Below are positions 8,701-18,067 of a DNA stretch of 53,617 bases, piece by piece. Every line of letters begins with the position of its first letter. Within the stretch, counting starts at the first letter, position 1. The position numbers were made by a program, and so were the translations under genes. Source of the stretch: Phycisphaerae bacterium. GTDB taxonomy: Bacteria > Planctomycetota > Phycisphaerae > UBA1845 > PWPN01. The notes beneath the pieces were generated by a model, which did no database searches, was not told where the DNA came from, and worked only from the letters and a program-made list of their open reading frames with translations. Where the stretch lies: contig JAUCQB010000100.1 in the NCBI GenBank assembly GCA_030372985.1, positions 1-53,617 on the forward strand, read 5' to 3'.

Positions 8701-9145
8701 GGACGCGGCCGGCTTGCGGCGGACGCTCGACGAGGCAGGCAAGGTGTCGCTCGACGTTGCCGGCCAAGCGGTCGAACTGACACCGGACGATGTGCAGGTG
8801 GCCCTCAAAGCCAAGCCCGGCTGGGCGGCCGCCCAGGGACGCACAACGGTGGTGGTACTCAGCATCGAGCTGACAGAGGACCTCAAGGCCGAGGGCCTGG
8901 CCCGCGACGTGGTTCACCTGATCCAGACCGCCCGCAAAGCCGAGAACCTGGACTACCAGGCCCGCATCCGGCTGCGAATCAACGCGGGCGGCCCGCTGGC
9001 AGAGGCCATCAAGGCCAACGCGGACTACATTCGCGGCGAGACCCTGGCGACCGAGCTGAAACTGGATGCCGGCCTAGCCGATGCTCCGCACACCGGCGAA
9101 GTCGAGGGAATGACGGTCGGGTTTACGGTTGAGGTGGTGGGATGA
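5753..9145 (+). CDS. ileS: Isoleucine--tRNA ligase with an in-frame repeat insertion
   Basis: IleRS charges tRNA-Ile in the cytoplasm. The 1130-residue protein has the class I signature as HPGH (about residue 54, in GLPHPGHC), the editing domain (TTTPWTLPSN, about 225; GTGIVHMAPAFGEGDY, about 325), the DCWFDSG motif (about 540) and KLSKS (about 676), followed by the anticodon-binding domain. The overall pattern resembles the eukaryote-like, mupirocin-resistant type 2 enzymes, which is an inference. Between FYTLLAISTMLFG and NCIVLGLVCGEDG, where other IleRS have only a few residues, about 45 extra residues appear. They are encoded by a palindromic repeat (7574-7677) and adjoining repeat-like sequence. 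The frame is kept. Confidence 0.97.
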   Translation: MFKEVPTQFDFPKAEAEVTRFWAEAGIYEKSLKQREGRPSFVFYEGPPTANGLPHPGHCLTRIIKDVFPRYKTMTGHYCHRKAGWDTHGLPVEAEVCKELGIHTKQDIEAYGVEKFIHLCQQSVFRYTKEWEDLTRRLGFWINLEEAYVTYHQSYVESVWWALKTLFDRGLLYQGHKIVWWWPQGGTALSSAEVGQGYRAVDDPSITVRFRVKGQPKTSLLAWTTTPWTLPSNVGLAVHPEVEYAQIAVEDEEFILAKALIPAVFKGLPVDIEKDVRTIRIVKGSELVGMEYEPLFAYARPEGGKAYEVITADFVTLDTGTGIVHMAPAFGEGDYRIAREKGLGFLQLITPEGKFSPEATDFAGRFCKEADADIIRWLKDKGLLLKREQYRHDYPFCWRAEDDPLIQYARKSWFIRTTEFRDAFLANNREINWLPEHIRDGRFGNFLENNVDWALSRERFWGTPLPIWECEKTGKQEAVASYAELTAKTGVSGMDVWEKAKAANPALIDDLKVHKPYIDAITYESPFAEGARMRRVPEVIDCWFDSGAMPFAQWGYPHKPGSVELFKRRFPADFISEAIDQTRGWFYTLLAISTMLFGEKSDRTGEMGRAWSEPPKAAETCRSQPNNAAGLGRRGDLDAALPPQSPISHLRFEEPYPHPFRNCIVLGLVCGEDGKKLSKSKRNYKEPTYIFDREGADAMRWSMLSGQAPWTGARFKEDSIATDQREFLIKLYNVYSFFVIYANIDQWSPAGSRQSAGELSELDHWILAELNQTIADIRASMDRYENYPACRRLVDFVDGLSNWYVRRSRDRFWRSGMDADKYAAHQTLWTCLSELSKVIAPFVPFFAESLYQNLVRSQFADAPESVHLCDYPAPDEGAIDKPLLEEMAVVREIASLGRSARMDAKIKVRQPLAVVEVVLADASHRQWLEGHLPLIADELNVKRIEFATNADQYVTYEVKANFKSIGPKFGKLAPQIQKTLATADAAGLRRTLDEAGKVSLDVAGQAVELTPDDVQVALKAKPGWAAAQGRTTVVVLSIELTEDLKAEGLARDVVHLIQTARKAENLDYQARIRLRINAGGPLAEAIKANADYIRGETLATELKLDAGLADAPHTGEVEGMTVGFTVEVVG
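7574..7677 (+). repeat. Palindromic element inserted in frame within ileS
   Basis: Outer arms GGTAGGGCA (7574-7582) and TGCCCTACC (7669-7677) are perfect inverted repeats. Inner arms GAGACCTGCCGC (7607-7618) and GCGGCAGGTCTC (7634-7645) form a second perfect 12-bp stem. Two smaller hairpins (GCCGCCAAAGGCGGC at 7591-7605; GGTCG...CGACC at 7646-7661) are nested. A related segment at 29637-29697 (opposite orientation) and a shorter relative near 10788-10860 indicate a dispersed family. No transposase is encoded. Confidence 0.85.
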
Positions 9146-9202
9146 GTGTGAGCACCCTGTCGACGGGTTCAGGCTTCTGATCTCTTGGCGAGAGAGACTC
9201 AT

Positions 9203-9394
9203 ATGGGCAGTTTCTTGCTGCGAGGTATTCCCGAATCGTTGTTTGCGAGACTGAAGGTCCGCGCCGCCCGGAACGGTCGCAGCCCGGATGAAGAGGCGAT
9301 GGCAATTCTGTCCGAGGCCATACTGCTGGAACAAGCTGGAGCATCTTCTTCGATCAGAAAGCCGCATCGGGCGAGGACGAAGCGGAAGACCTGA
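9203..9394 (+). CDS. FitA-like ribbon-helix-helix antitoxin, without a toxin partner
   Basis: The 63-residue product begins MGSFLLRGIPESLFARLKVR and continues with AARNGRSPDEEAMAILSEAI, the pattern of the FitA-like Arc/MetJ ribbon-helix-helix domain; a basic tail follows. These are DNA-binding antitoxins that normally precede a PIN-domain VapC/FitB toxin. Here the next gene is purN, starting two bases after the stop codon, and no PIN gene is present. ATG 9203 is chosen over an upstream TTG because the domain begins there. It may be a relic, a solitary regulator or may act on a distant toxin. Confidence 0.75.
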   Translation: MGSFLLRGIPESLFARLKVRAARNGRSPDEEAMAILSEAILLEQAGASSSIRKPHRARTKRKT

Positions 9395-9395
9395 C

Positions 9396-10025
9396 ATGGG
9401 CAATACGAATCAACAACTGAGGCTCGGCGTTCTGATCTCCGGCGGCGGGCGGACGCTGCAGAACTTCGTCGAGTTGATTAAACGCGGCGAGCTTGATGCC
9501 GAAGTGCGGGTGGTGATTTCGTCGCTGCCGGACGTCAAGGGTGTCGCGCGGGCACGGGCCGCCGGCCTGCCGGTGGTGATCGTCCGCAAGAAAGACCACC
9601 CCGACGAGGCCGAGTTCAGCCGGTTGATCACCGAGGCCCTGGAGGCCCACGACGTGCAGCTGGCCTGCCTGGCCGGCTGGACGTGCTTCTGGCAGATTCC
9701 CGACCGCTGGATCGGGCGGGTGATGAACATCCACCCGGCTCTGCTGCCCAAGTACGGCGGCCAGGGTTTCTACGGCCACCACGTCCACGAGGCTGTGCTG
9801 GCCGCCGGTGATAAGGAAAGCGGCTGCACCGTCCACTTTGCCAACAACGAATATGACGCCGGGCCGATTATCCTCCAACGCAAGATCCCAGTTCTTCCCG
9901 GCGACGATGCCGATACGCTCGCCGCCCGCGTCTTTGAGCAGGAAACGCTGGCGTATCCGGAGGCGATACGACTGTTTGCCGAAGGGCGGGTCAAGCTGCT
10001 TGGCGATCGGGTCGAGATCTGGTAA
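9396..10025 (+). CDS. purN: Phosphoribosylglycinamide formyltransferase
   Basis: The 209-residue enzyme transfers a formyl group from 10-formyl-THF to GAR in de novo purine synthesis. Catalytic residues correspond to N111 and H113 in MNIHPALLPKYGG and D154 in ANNEYDAGPII; the N-terminal GVLISGGGRTLQNF is the phosphate-binding loop of the fold. ATG 9396 starts the protein a few residues before the first strand. It follows the FitA-like antitoxin gene by one base, suggesting co-transcription. No other purine gene is adjacent. Confidence 0.94.
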   Translation: MGNTNQQLRLGVLISGGGRTLQNFVELIKRGELDAEVRVVISSLPDVKGVARARAAGLPVVIVRKKDHPDEAEFSRLITEALEAHDVQLACLAGWTCFWQIPDRWIGRVMNIHPALLPKYGGQGFYGHHVHEAVLAAGDKESGCTVHFANNEYDAGPIILQRKIPVLPGDDADTLAARVFEQETLAYPEAIRLFAEGRVKLLGDRVEIW

Positions 10026-10051
10026 GCCGGGTTGTGCCGGATGGGTGGCCC

Positions 10052-10068
10052 AGGTTCTTCGTGAACCT
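10052..10068. repeat. Short hairpin downstream of purN
   Basis: AGGTTC/GAACCT forms a perfect 6-bp stem within the 99-base gap after purN, extended by GCC/GGC across a mismatch. There is no T-run, so it is a weak terminator candidate or a repeat remnant. Confidence 0.35.
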
Positions 10069-10124
10069 CGGCTGGCGGTTCATTGTCGTGACGCTGTCAG
10101 AAGCTGGACAGTCGGATTGAGCCC

Positions 10125-10706
10125 ATGACGAGACCGGAGCCCGTTTTCATTGGTTACTTTCCCAAGAGGACCACCGGGCATACTCATTGGATCAATAACC
10201 CTGTCGTTGAGGAGGTGTGTAGCGTCAGCGAGTGTCTTTCTGAGGGACCACCGAACTGGATAGACAAGTGGAAACACAACGACCGATGGGTGTACGACAC
10301 CGAAGAAATGGCGTGGTCTGTCATTGATGATGACCGGAAGGCGTACGACATGTATGCCTACAAGATGTTCCCAATCGTGTTTGACGGGGCGAAGGAAGAA
10401 CCATGGGCGATCGGGTCCACAGCCCGAGGTGATCTTTCTGGTTATCAGTTCCTCGGGTTCGACATCGTCAATCGGACCTGCGATTCGACATTCGAGTGCT
10501 CGCCGCTTTCATGCAACGGCGGATTCAATCAGTATCCTGTTAATCGCCACTGCCTGATCGATGACCTGGAGGACGCCTGGCGCATATGCCGAGAGATCGC
10601 CACCGAGGCCGAGGAACAGGGGTCCTGGGAACCCGGACCGTACTATCTGGTCGCGGTTCACCGCAAAAAGAAGAAAGCACCTGTCAGCCCAGCCGACGGG
10701 GCGTGA
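10125..10706 (+). CDS. Hypothetical protein of unknown family
   Basis: The 193-residue product starts at ATG 10125. It is soluble-looking, rich in aromatic and acidic residues (WIDKWKHNDRWVYDTEEMAW), with several cysteines (CDSTFECSPLSC) and no signal peptide or membrane segment. The C-terminus is lysine-rich. Composition is less GC-biased than neighbours, which with its position between purN and repeat-rich sequence might indicate acquisition. I recognise no family. It looks genuinely coding because aromatic residues and codon usage are protein-like across the whole length. Confidence 0.6.
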   Translation: MTRPEPVFIGYFPKRTTGHTHWINNPVVEEVCSVSECLSEGPPNWIDKWKHNDRWVYDTEEMAWSVIDDDRKAYDMYAYKMFPIVFDGAKEEPWAIGSTARGDLSGYQFLGFDIVNRTCDSTFECSPLSCNGGFNQYPVNRHCLIDDLEDAWRICREIATEAEEQGSWEPGPYYLVAVHRKKKKAPVSPADGA

Positions 10707-10787
10707 ACAGGTCCTTCGCTCATCGCTCGCACGACCAAGAGCCCGCGTTCAAGAAAGACCTGTGCTGCCCATCCAGCGGCACCGAAT

Positions 10788-10860
10788 GCGGAATGGATTC
10801 CGCGAAGAGTGCGACCGAGAAGGGATTCTCGGTCGAGCGGACCTCGATACTGCCCTACCT
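10788..10860 (+). repeat. Hairpin-rich element related to the ileS insertion
   Basis: Two perfect hairpins (GCGGAATGGATTCCGC at 10788-10803; ACCGAGAA...TTCTCGGT at 10814-10833) are followed by a tail, CGGACCTCGATACTGCCCTACCT. The tail closely resembles the end of the ileS element (GCGACCTCGACGCTGCCCTACCT). It lies in the 208-base gap between two genes. Confidence 0.55.
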
Positions 10861-10914
10861 TGCGGCCCCGTCGATTCCCGCCCATCCGGCGCAGACCATC
10901 GTTTGACTCCCGAA

Positions 10915-11952
10915 CTACCTCATCTTCGCCACTTGAACCCGTTTCCCGGTCCGCGAGGATTCGTAGGCGGCCAAGGCCACCGCCAGGGCCGAGCCGCCGG
11001 CGTCGATGCCGCTGCCGAGGTTGCTGTTTCGCCGGAAAGCCTTGACCACCTCCTGGATTTCGACCGACCAGCCGCCGCTTTTCGGGGCCTTGTCGATGAT
11101 GTGGGTCCTGAGGTTGAGCCGGGCCTTGGTGTCGGGGGTGACCTTGCCCGTGGTCAGGCGCATGACGCCGGTGTAATCCTCGATGATGCAGCCCTGGTCG
11201 CCCATCACCTCGATGCCGTTGAAGCCCGACGGGCTGGTCCAGCCGACCTCGATGTAGCCGAGGGCCTTGCCGTCGGCAAATTCAAGTAGGAGGATCGCGT
11301 TGTCATCCACCTTGATCTTCTTCCGCAGCGTGGCGGTGTGGGCCTGGACGCTCCTCACCGGTCCGATGTGCCACTGAGCCTGGTCGATCGCATGAATGCC
11401 CATGTCCAGCAGGGCCCCGCCGCCGGCCTTGACCGGGCTGTAGAACCAGGGGTCCTTGGCCCAGCCGGGATATGGGCCGGAGTGGGCGAAACGAATACGG
11501 ATCATGTACGGCTCGCCGATGGCACCGCTTTGGACCAGGGCGTTGAGCTTGCGGTTGCCGCGATTGAACCGCTGCGAGAAGCCCACGATCAACTGCCGGT
11601 CGCTCCTGGCCTGGGCTTTCTTGATGGCCGCGATCTCCTTCATGCTCAGGGCCGCCGGCTTCTCCAGCAGCACGTGGGCACCGTGTTCGAGGCCCGCGAT
11701 GGCGTGCTCGGCATGAAACCTGTTCGGGCTGGCCACCGAGATGACGTCCAGTCGCTCGCGAGCGAGCATCTCCTTGTAGTCACGATAAACGTGCAGGTCT
11801 TTTCTGATCTGCCGTGCTTCCTTGTGTCGAGCGGGCTCCGGGTCGCACGCGGCAACCAGTTCGACGCCCGGCGTCCGCGTGTATCCGGGCAGGTGGAGAT
11901 GTTGGGCGACTGATCCACAACCGATAACGCCGGCTTTCCAGGTTCTGGCCAC
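10915..11952 (-). CDS. Gfo/Idh/MocA-family NAD(P)-dependent oxidoreductase
   Basis: The roughly 345-residue protein has an N-terminal Rossmann fold with GVIGCGSVA, then the conserved EKP motif in LLEKPAALSM, and a C-terminal GFO_IDH_MocA domain including GGGALLDMGIHAIDQAQW. Family members oxidise or reduce sugars and inositols or epimerise them; the substrate is not predictable. Two GTG codons compete as start: 11958 has AAGGAG only one base away, while 11952 has it seven bases away and is chosen. No sugar-transport or catabolic neighbours are present. Confidence 0.9.
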   Translation of the reverse strand: MARTWKAGVIGCGSVAQHLHLPGYTRTPGVELVAACDPEPARHKEARQIRKDLHVYRDYKEMLARERLDVISVASPNRFHAEHAIAGLEHGAHVLLEKPAALSMKEIAAIKKAQARSDRQLIVGFSQRFNRGNRKLNALVQSGAIGEPYMIRIRFAHSGPYPGWAKDPWFYSPVKAGGGALLDMGIHAIDQAQWHIGPVRSVQAHTATLRKKIKVDDNAILLLEFADGKALGYIEVGWTSPSGFNGIEVMGDQGCIIEDYTGVMRLTTGKVTPDTKARLNLRTHIIDKAPKSGGWSVEIQEVVKAFRRNSNLGSGIDAGGSALAVALAAYESSRTGKRVQVAKMR

Positions 11953-12100
11953 GTTCACTCTCCTTCAGTTCATCGGACTCCTTCTCATGGCCCGTATCCT
12001 ATCCGGATTTGGGTCGATCATCACGTGGTTGACGGATCATTGCCGACCGATGCCGGAGGGGCTACGATTCCCTATCGGTGATCGGGCGGATGGAGCAAGT

Positions 12101-15571
<3,471 letters not shown>

Positions 15572-15574
15572 TTG

Positions 15575-15615
15575 AGGGTTCAGGGTTCAGAAAAGGATGA
15601 GGGATGAGGGATGAA
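15575..15615. repeat. Short direct repeats (GGGTTCA, GAGGGATGA)
   Basis: GGGTTCAGGGTTCAG followed by GGATGAGGGATGAGGGATGA, just after the metH stop codon. It is a low-complexity patterned repeat of the kind also seen at 25266-25325. Confidence 0.6.
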
Positions 15616-15701
15616 ACAAGCCAAGAGCCCGTCACTGAAGGTTTGTCTCCCCAATCTCATCTGTTGGCTTGCCCAGACCCACGGCCACACAAACTGGAAT
15701 A

Positions 15702-15880
15702 TGAGATGTGAGATCTCAAATCGAATTCTTCAATCTGAAATATGAAATCTGAGATTTCAAATCCGATTCCCCAATCTGTAATATGAGCTCTGAGATTTCA
15801 AATCGGCTTCTCCAATCTGCGACCCAACCAAGATGTGAGACTTGAGATTTCAGACCGGACTCGCCGATCGGCAACTCGAG
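15702..15880. repeat. 41-bp tandem repeats, about four copies
   Basis: Units beginning TGAGATGTGAGATCTCAAAT recur at 15702, 15743 and 15784, exactly 41 bp apart, and a diverged copy begins near 15834. Each carries a GAGATTTCAAATC core and a CAATCTG end. The minus strand could read out repeating LKSQIS-like peptides, a familiar spurious annotation in planctomycete genomes. A similar CAATCTCCAATCT motif follows the palindrome in ileS (7683-7696). Confidence 0.8.
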
Positions 15881-15883
15881 ATC

Positions 15884-16010
15884 GGCAGCTTGCCCGCGCG
15901 GCAACCCCTCGCCTTACGTGCAGGTCACCGCCCCAATCACCTTCCGGCAGCTCGCCCGCGCCGCAATCCCCCCCGACGTGTCAGTCACCGCCCCGGTCCC
16001 CTTCCGGCAA
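15884..16010. repeat. 60-62 bp tandem duplication
   Basis: The unit CTTCCGGCAGCTCGCCCGCG...GTCACCGCCCC occurs at 15941-16000. A diverged copy lies about 60-62 bases to its left, and a partial third copy starts at exactly +60 (16001). Confidence 0.7.
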
Positions 16011-16041
16011 CGCGCTCAAGCGGAGGGCTCTCTCTGCCCAT

Positions 16042-17766
16042 TCACTCCGGGAACGCCATGTCGATGACTTGCAGCTTGACCGACGTGCGGCCGTTGTAGG
16101 TGTCGAGGATGGGTTCGAAGGCCACGCGGCAGCGGCGGTGGTCGAGCAGAGGCTGGAGGGCTTCTTTCTGGTTGAAGGCGATGACCTTGCGGGTGATCCG
16201 GCCATCGGTGAGAGCAAACTGAAGATGCTGGCCGTTCTTGCCCACCACACGCGGCTCGCCGGCAAGGCCCAGCACGCCCGAGGCGAACTTCGGTTTCGGG
16301 TTGCCCACGCCGAAGGGTTGCAGCTTCTGCAGCTCGTACACCAGCGCATCCGGCAGGTCATTCAGTCCGATTTCGGCATCAAGTCTCAGCGATGGCTCGA
16401 GGTCCTTGCACGTCAATGTCCGGTTGGCCAACTCGACGAAGCTCTCGGTAAACGATTCGATCTTTTCGTGCCGGATGCGCAAACCGGCGGCCATCGCGTG
16501 TCCGCCGAAAGCCTCCAGGTGATCCGAGCACTCGGCCAGCGCCTGATGCATTCTGAAGTTTCGGATGCTGCGGGCCGAGCCCTGTCCCTGACCGTTTTCC
16601 AGCGAGATCAGCACCGTCGGCCGGCAATACCGGTCCACGATCCGCGAGGCGACGATCCCGATCACGCCGGCGTGCCATTTCTCGCAGGCCAGCACAATCG
16701 CCCGACGGGCGTCGCCGGCCAGGTTGCCCGCGTCGATCATCTCGCAGGCTTCCTTGAGGATCTGCCGTTCGACGGATTGTCGGCCGCGGTTCTGGCTTTC
16801 CAGGTAAGCGGCGATTTCCCTGGCCCGCGGGGCGTCGGCCAAGGTCAACAGCTCGACGGCCAGTCGAGCGTGCCCCATGCGCCCGGCGGCATTGAGTCGC
16901 GGTGCCAGCCAGAAGCCCACGTGTTCGCTGTCGATCTTCTGGTCCGACAGTCGGGCCGATTCGATCAGGGCCCGCAGGCCAATGAGCCTGGTGTCGTTCA
17001 CGCCGAGCAGACCAAAGCGGGCCAGCACGCGGTTCTCGCCGCTGAGCGGCACCACGTCGGCGATCGTCCCCAAAGCCGCAAGACTTGTCGCGTCGATCAG
17101 AAACTTGCGGAACTCGGGTTTGACTCGTTCGGAGTGGGAGAGCGTGCGGGCAACGGCCCATGCCAGTTTGAACGCCACACCCGCGCCGCAGATGTCCGGG
17201 TTCGCGTAAGCCCCGGCGACACTGGGGTGGACGATGGCGTCAGCCTCGGGCAGCGTCGGGCCGGGCGAGTGGTGGTCGGTGATGATCAGCGTCAGGCCGA
17301 CCTCACGGGCAACCTTCGCTTCTTTTACTGCGGTTATGCCGCAGTCCACAGTGATGACCGTATCAGCCCCGTCCTGTCGGATCTGTCGCAGTGCCTCGGC
17401 GTTGACTCCGTATCCTTCCTCCAGTCGGTTGGGCACATAGAAGGACACCCGAGCCCCCGCCAGTGTCAGCAGGTGCCACAAAATGGCCGTCGCCGTGATG
17501 CCGTCGACGTCATAGTCGCCGTAGATGACGATGGGTTGCCGCTCGCAGACTTTATGGGCGATGATGTCAGCGGCTTCGACTGTCCCGGGAAGAGTCTCCG
17601 GCGCCAGCAAGGACTTCAATTCCGGATTCAGGAAGACCCGCGCGGAATCGGGATCGGCCACGCCGCGGTTGTGCAGTACCTGGGCCAGTAAGGGATGGAT
17701 TCCCAGCCGCCTTGCAGTCGCGGCACACTCTGGCCATGCCGGGGTGATCGTCCAGTGCTTGGGCAT
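16042..17766 (-). CDS. recJ: Single-stranded-DNA-specific 5'-3' exonuclease RecJ
   Basis: RecJ degrades single-stranded DNA 5'-3' in recombination and repair. The 574-residue protein has the DHH phosphoesterase core, with YGDYDVDG (residues 82-89), VDCG (140-143), DHH (164-166) and a LNAAGRMGHA motif (about 291-300). The DHHA1 region has GGHAMAAGL (421-429), followed by the OB-fold. Length matches the usual 560-580. The frame is open far upstream to 18105, but that part lacks family sequence and overlaps the glgP start on the other strand. ATG 17766, which begins MPKHWTITPA, has GAGG about eleven bases ahead. Confidence 0.95.
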   Translation of the reverse strand: MPKHWTITPAWPECAATARRLGIHPLLAQVLHNRGVADPDSARVFLNPELKSLLAPETLPGTVEAADIIAHKVCERQPIVIYGDYDVDGITATAILWHLLTLAGARVSFYVPNRLEEGYGVNAEALRQIRQDGADTVITVDCGITAVKEAKVAREVGLTLIITDHHSPGPTLPEADAIVHPSVAGAYANPDICGAGVAFKLAWAVARTLSHSERVKPEFRKFLIDATSLAALGTIADVVPLSGENRVLARFGLLGVNDTRLIGLRALIESARLSDQKIDSEHVGFWLAPRLNAAGRMGHARLAVELLTLADAPRAREIAAYLESQNRGRQSVERQILKEACEMIDAGNLAGDARRAIVLACEKWHAGVIGIVASRIVDRYCRPTVLISLENGQGQGSARSIRNFRMHQALAECSDHLEAFGGHAMAAGLRIRHEKIESFTESFVELANRTLTCKDLEPSLRLDAEIGLNDLPDALVYELQKLQPFGVGNPKPKFASGVLGLAGEPRVVGKNGQHLQFALTDGRITRKVIAFNQKEALQPLLDHRRCRVAFEPILDTYNGRTSVKLQVIDMAFPE

Positions 17767-18067
17767 CCGTGCCGGTTCCTCCACTCGCTGATGCGCCAGC
17801 TCAGTCAGCCGGCCAATATACGCCCCCGGCACGGTGGATACAATCGTTTTGTCGAGCCATGTGCAGCTCCTCTCAGCCTTGTTTCGACGTGGCGATGATC
17901 CGTCACAAGGGGGCACGCCCAGCCTGCGAGCAGCTTTCCACACCCGATGGATTCCTGTAAACTGATGTTCCGGGTTGCTCATCCCAGCCCACGGTAGCCG
18001 CAGCCTCAAGACCCGAGGCATGCCTTCGTTTGGAGAGCCCGGGACACCGGGTCGGGGGTGCATATCC

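Larger units (their letters stand above)
15572..16041. other. Repeat-filled gap between metH and recJ
   Basis: The gap holds no credible gene. It contains a short repeat tract (15575-15615), 41-bp tandem repeats (15702-15880) and a 60-bp duplication (15884-16010). The genes on both sides converge on it. Confidence 0.75.

Noticed and set aside
11959..12100. Possible cobalamin or SAM riboswitch upstream of metH
   Set aside because: The gap is only about 140 bases and no B12-box or SAM-riboswitch motif was found.
15702..15880. CRISPR-like array
   Set aside because: Units are 41 bp with no unique spacers; the whole unit is repeated, so it is a tandem repeat. No cas genes are present.
15835..17691. 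Long open frame on the plus strand opposite recJ
   Set aside because: It is an antisense frame of the clear RecJ gene caused by high GC; the peptide has no family-like pattern.
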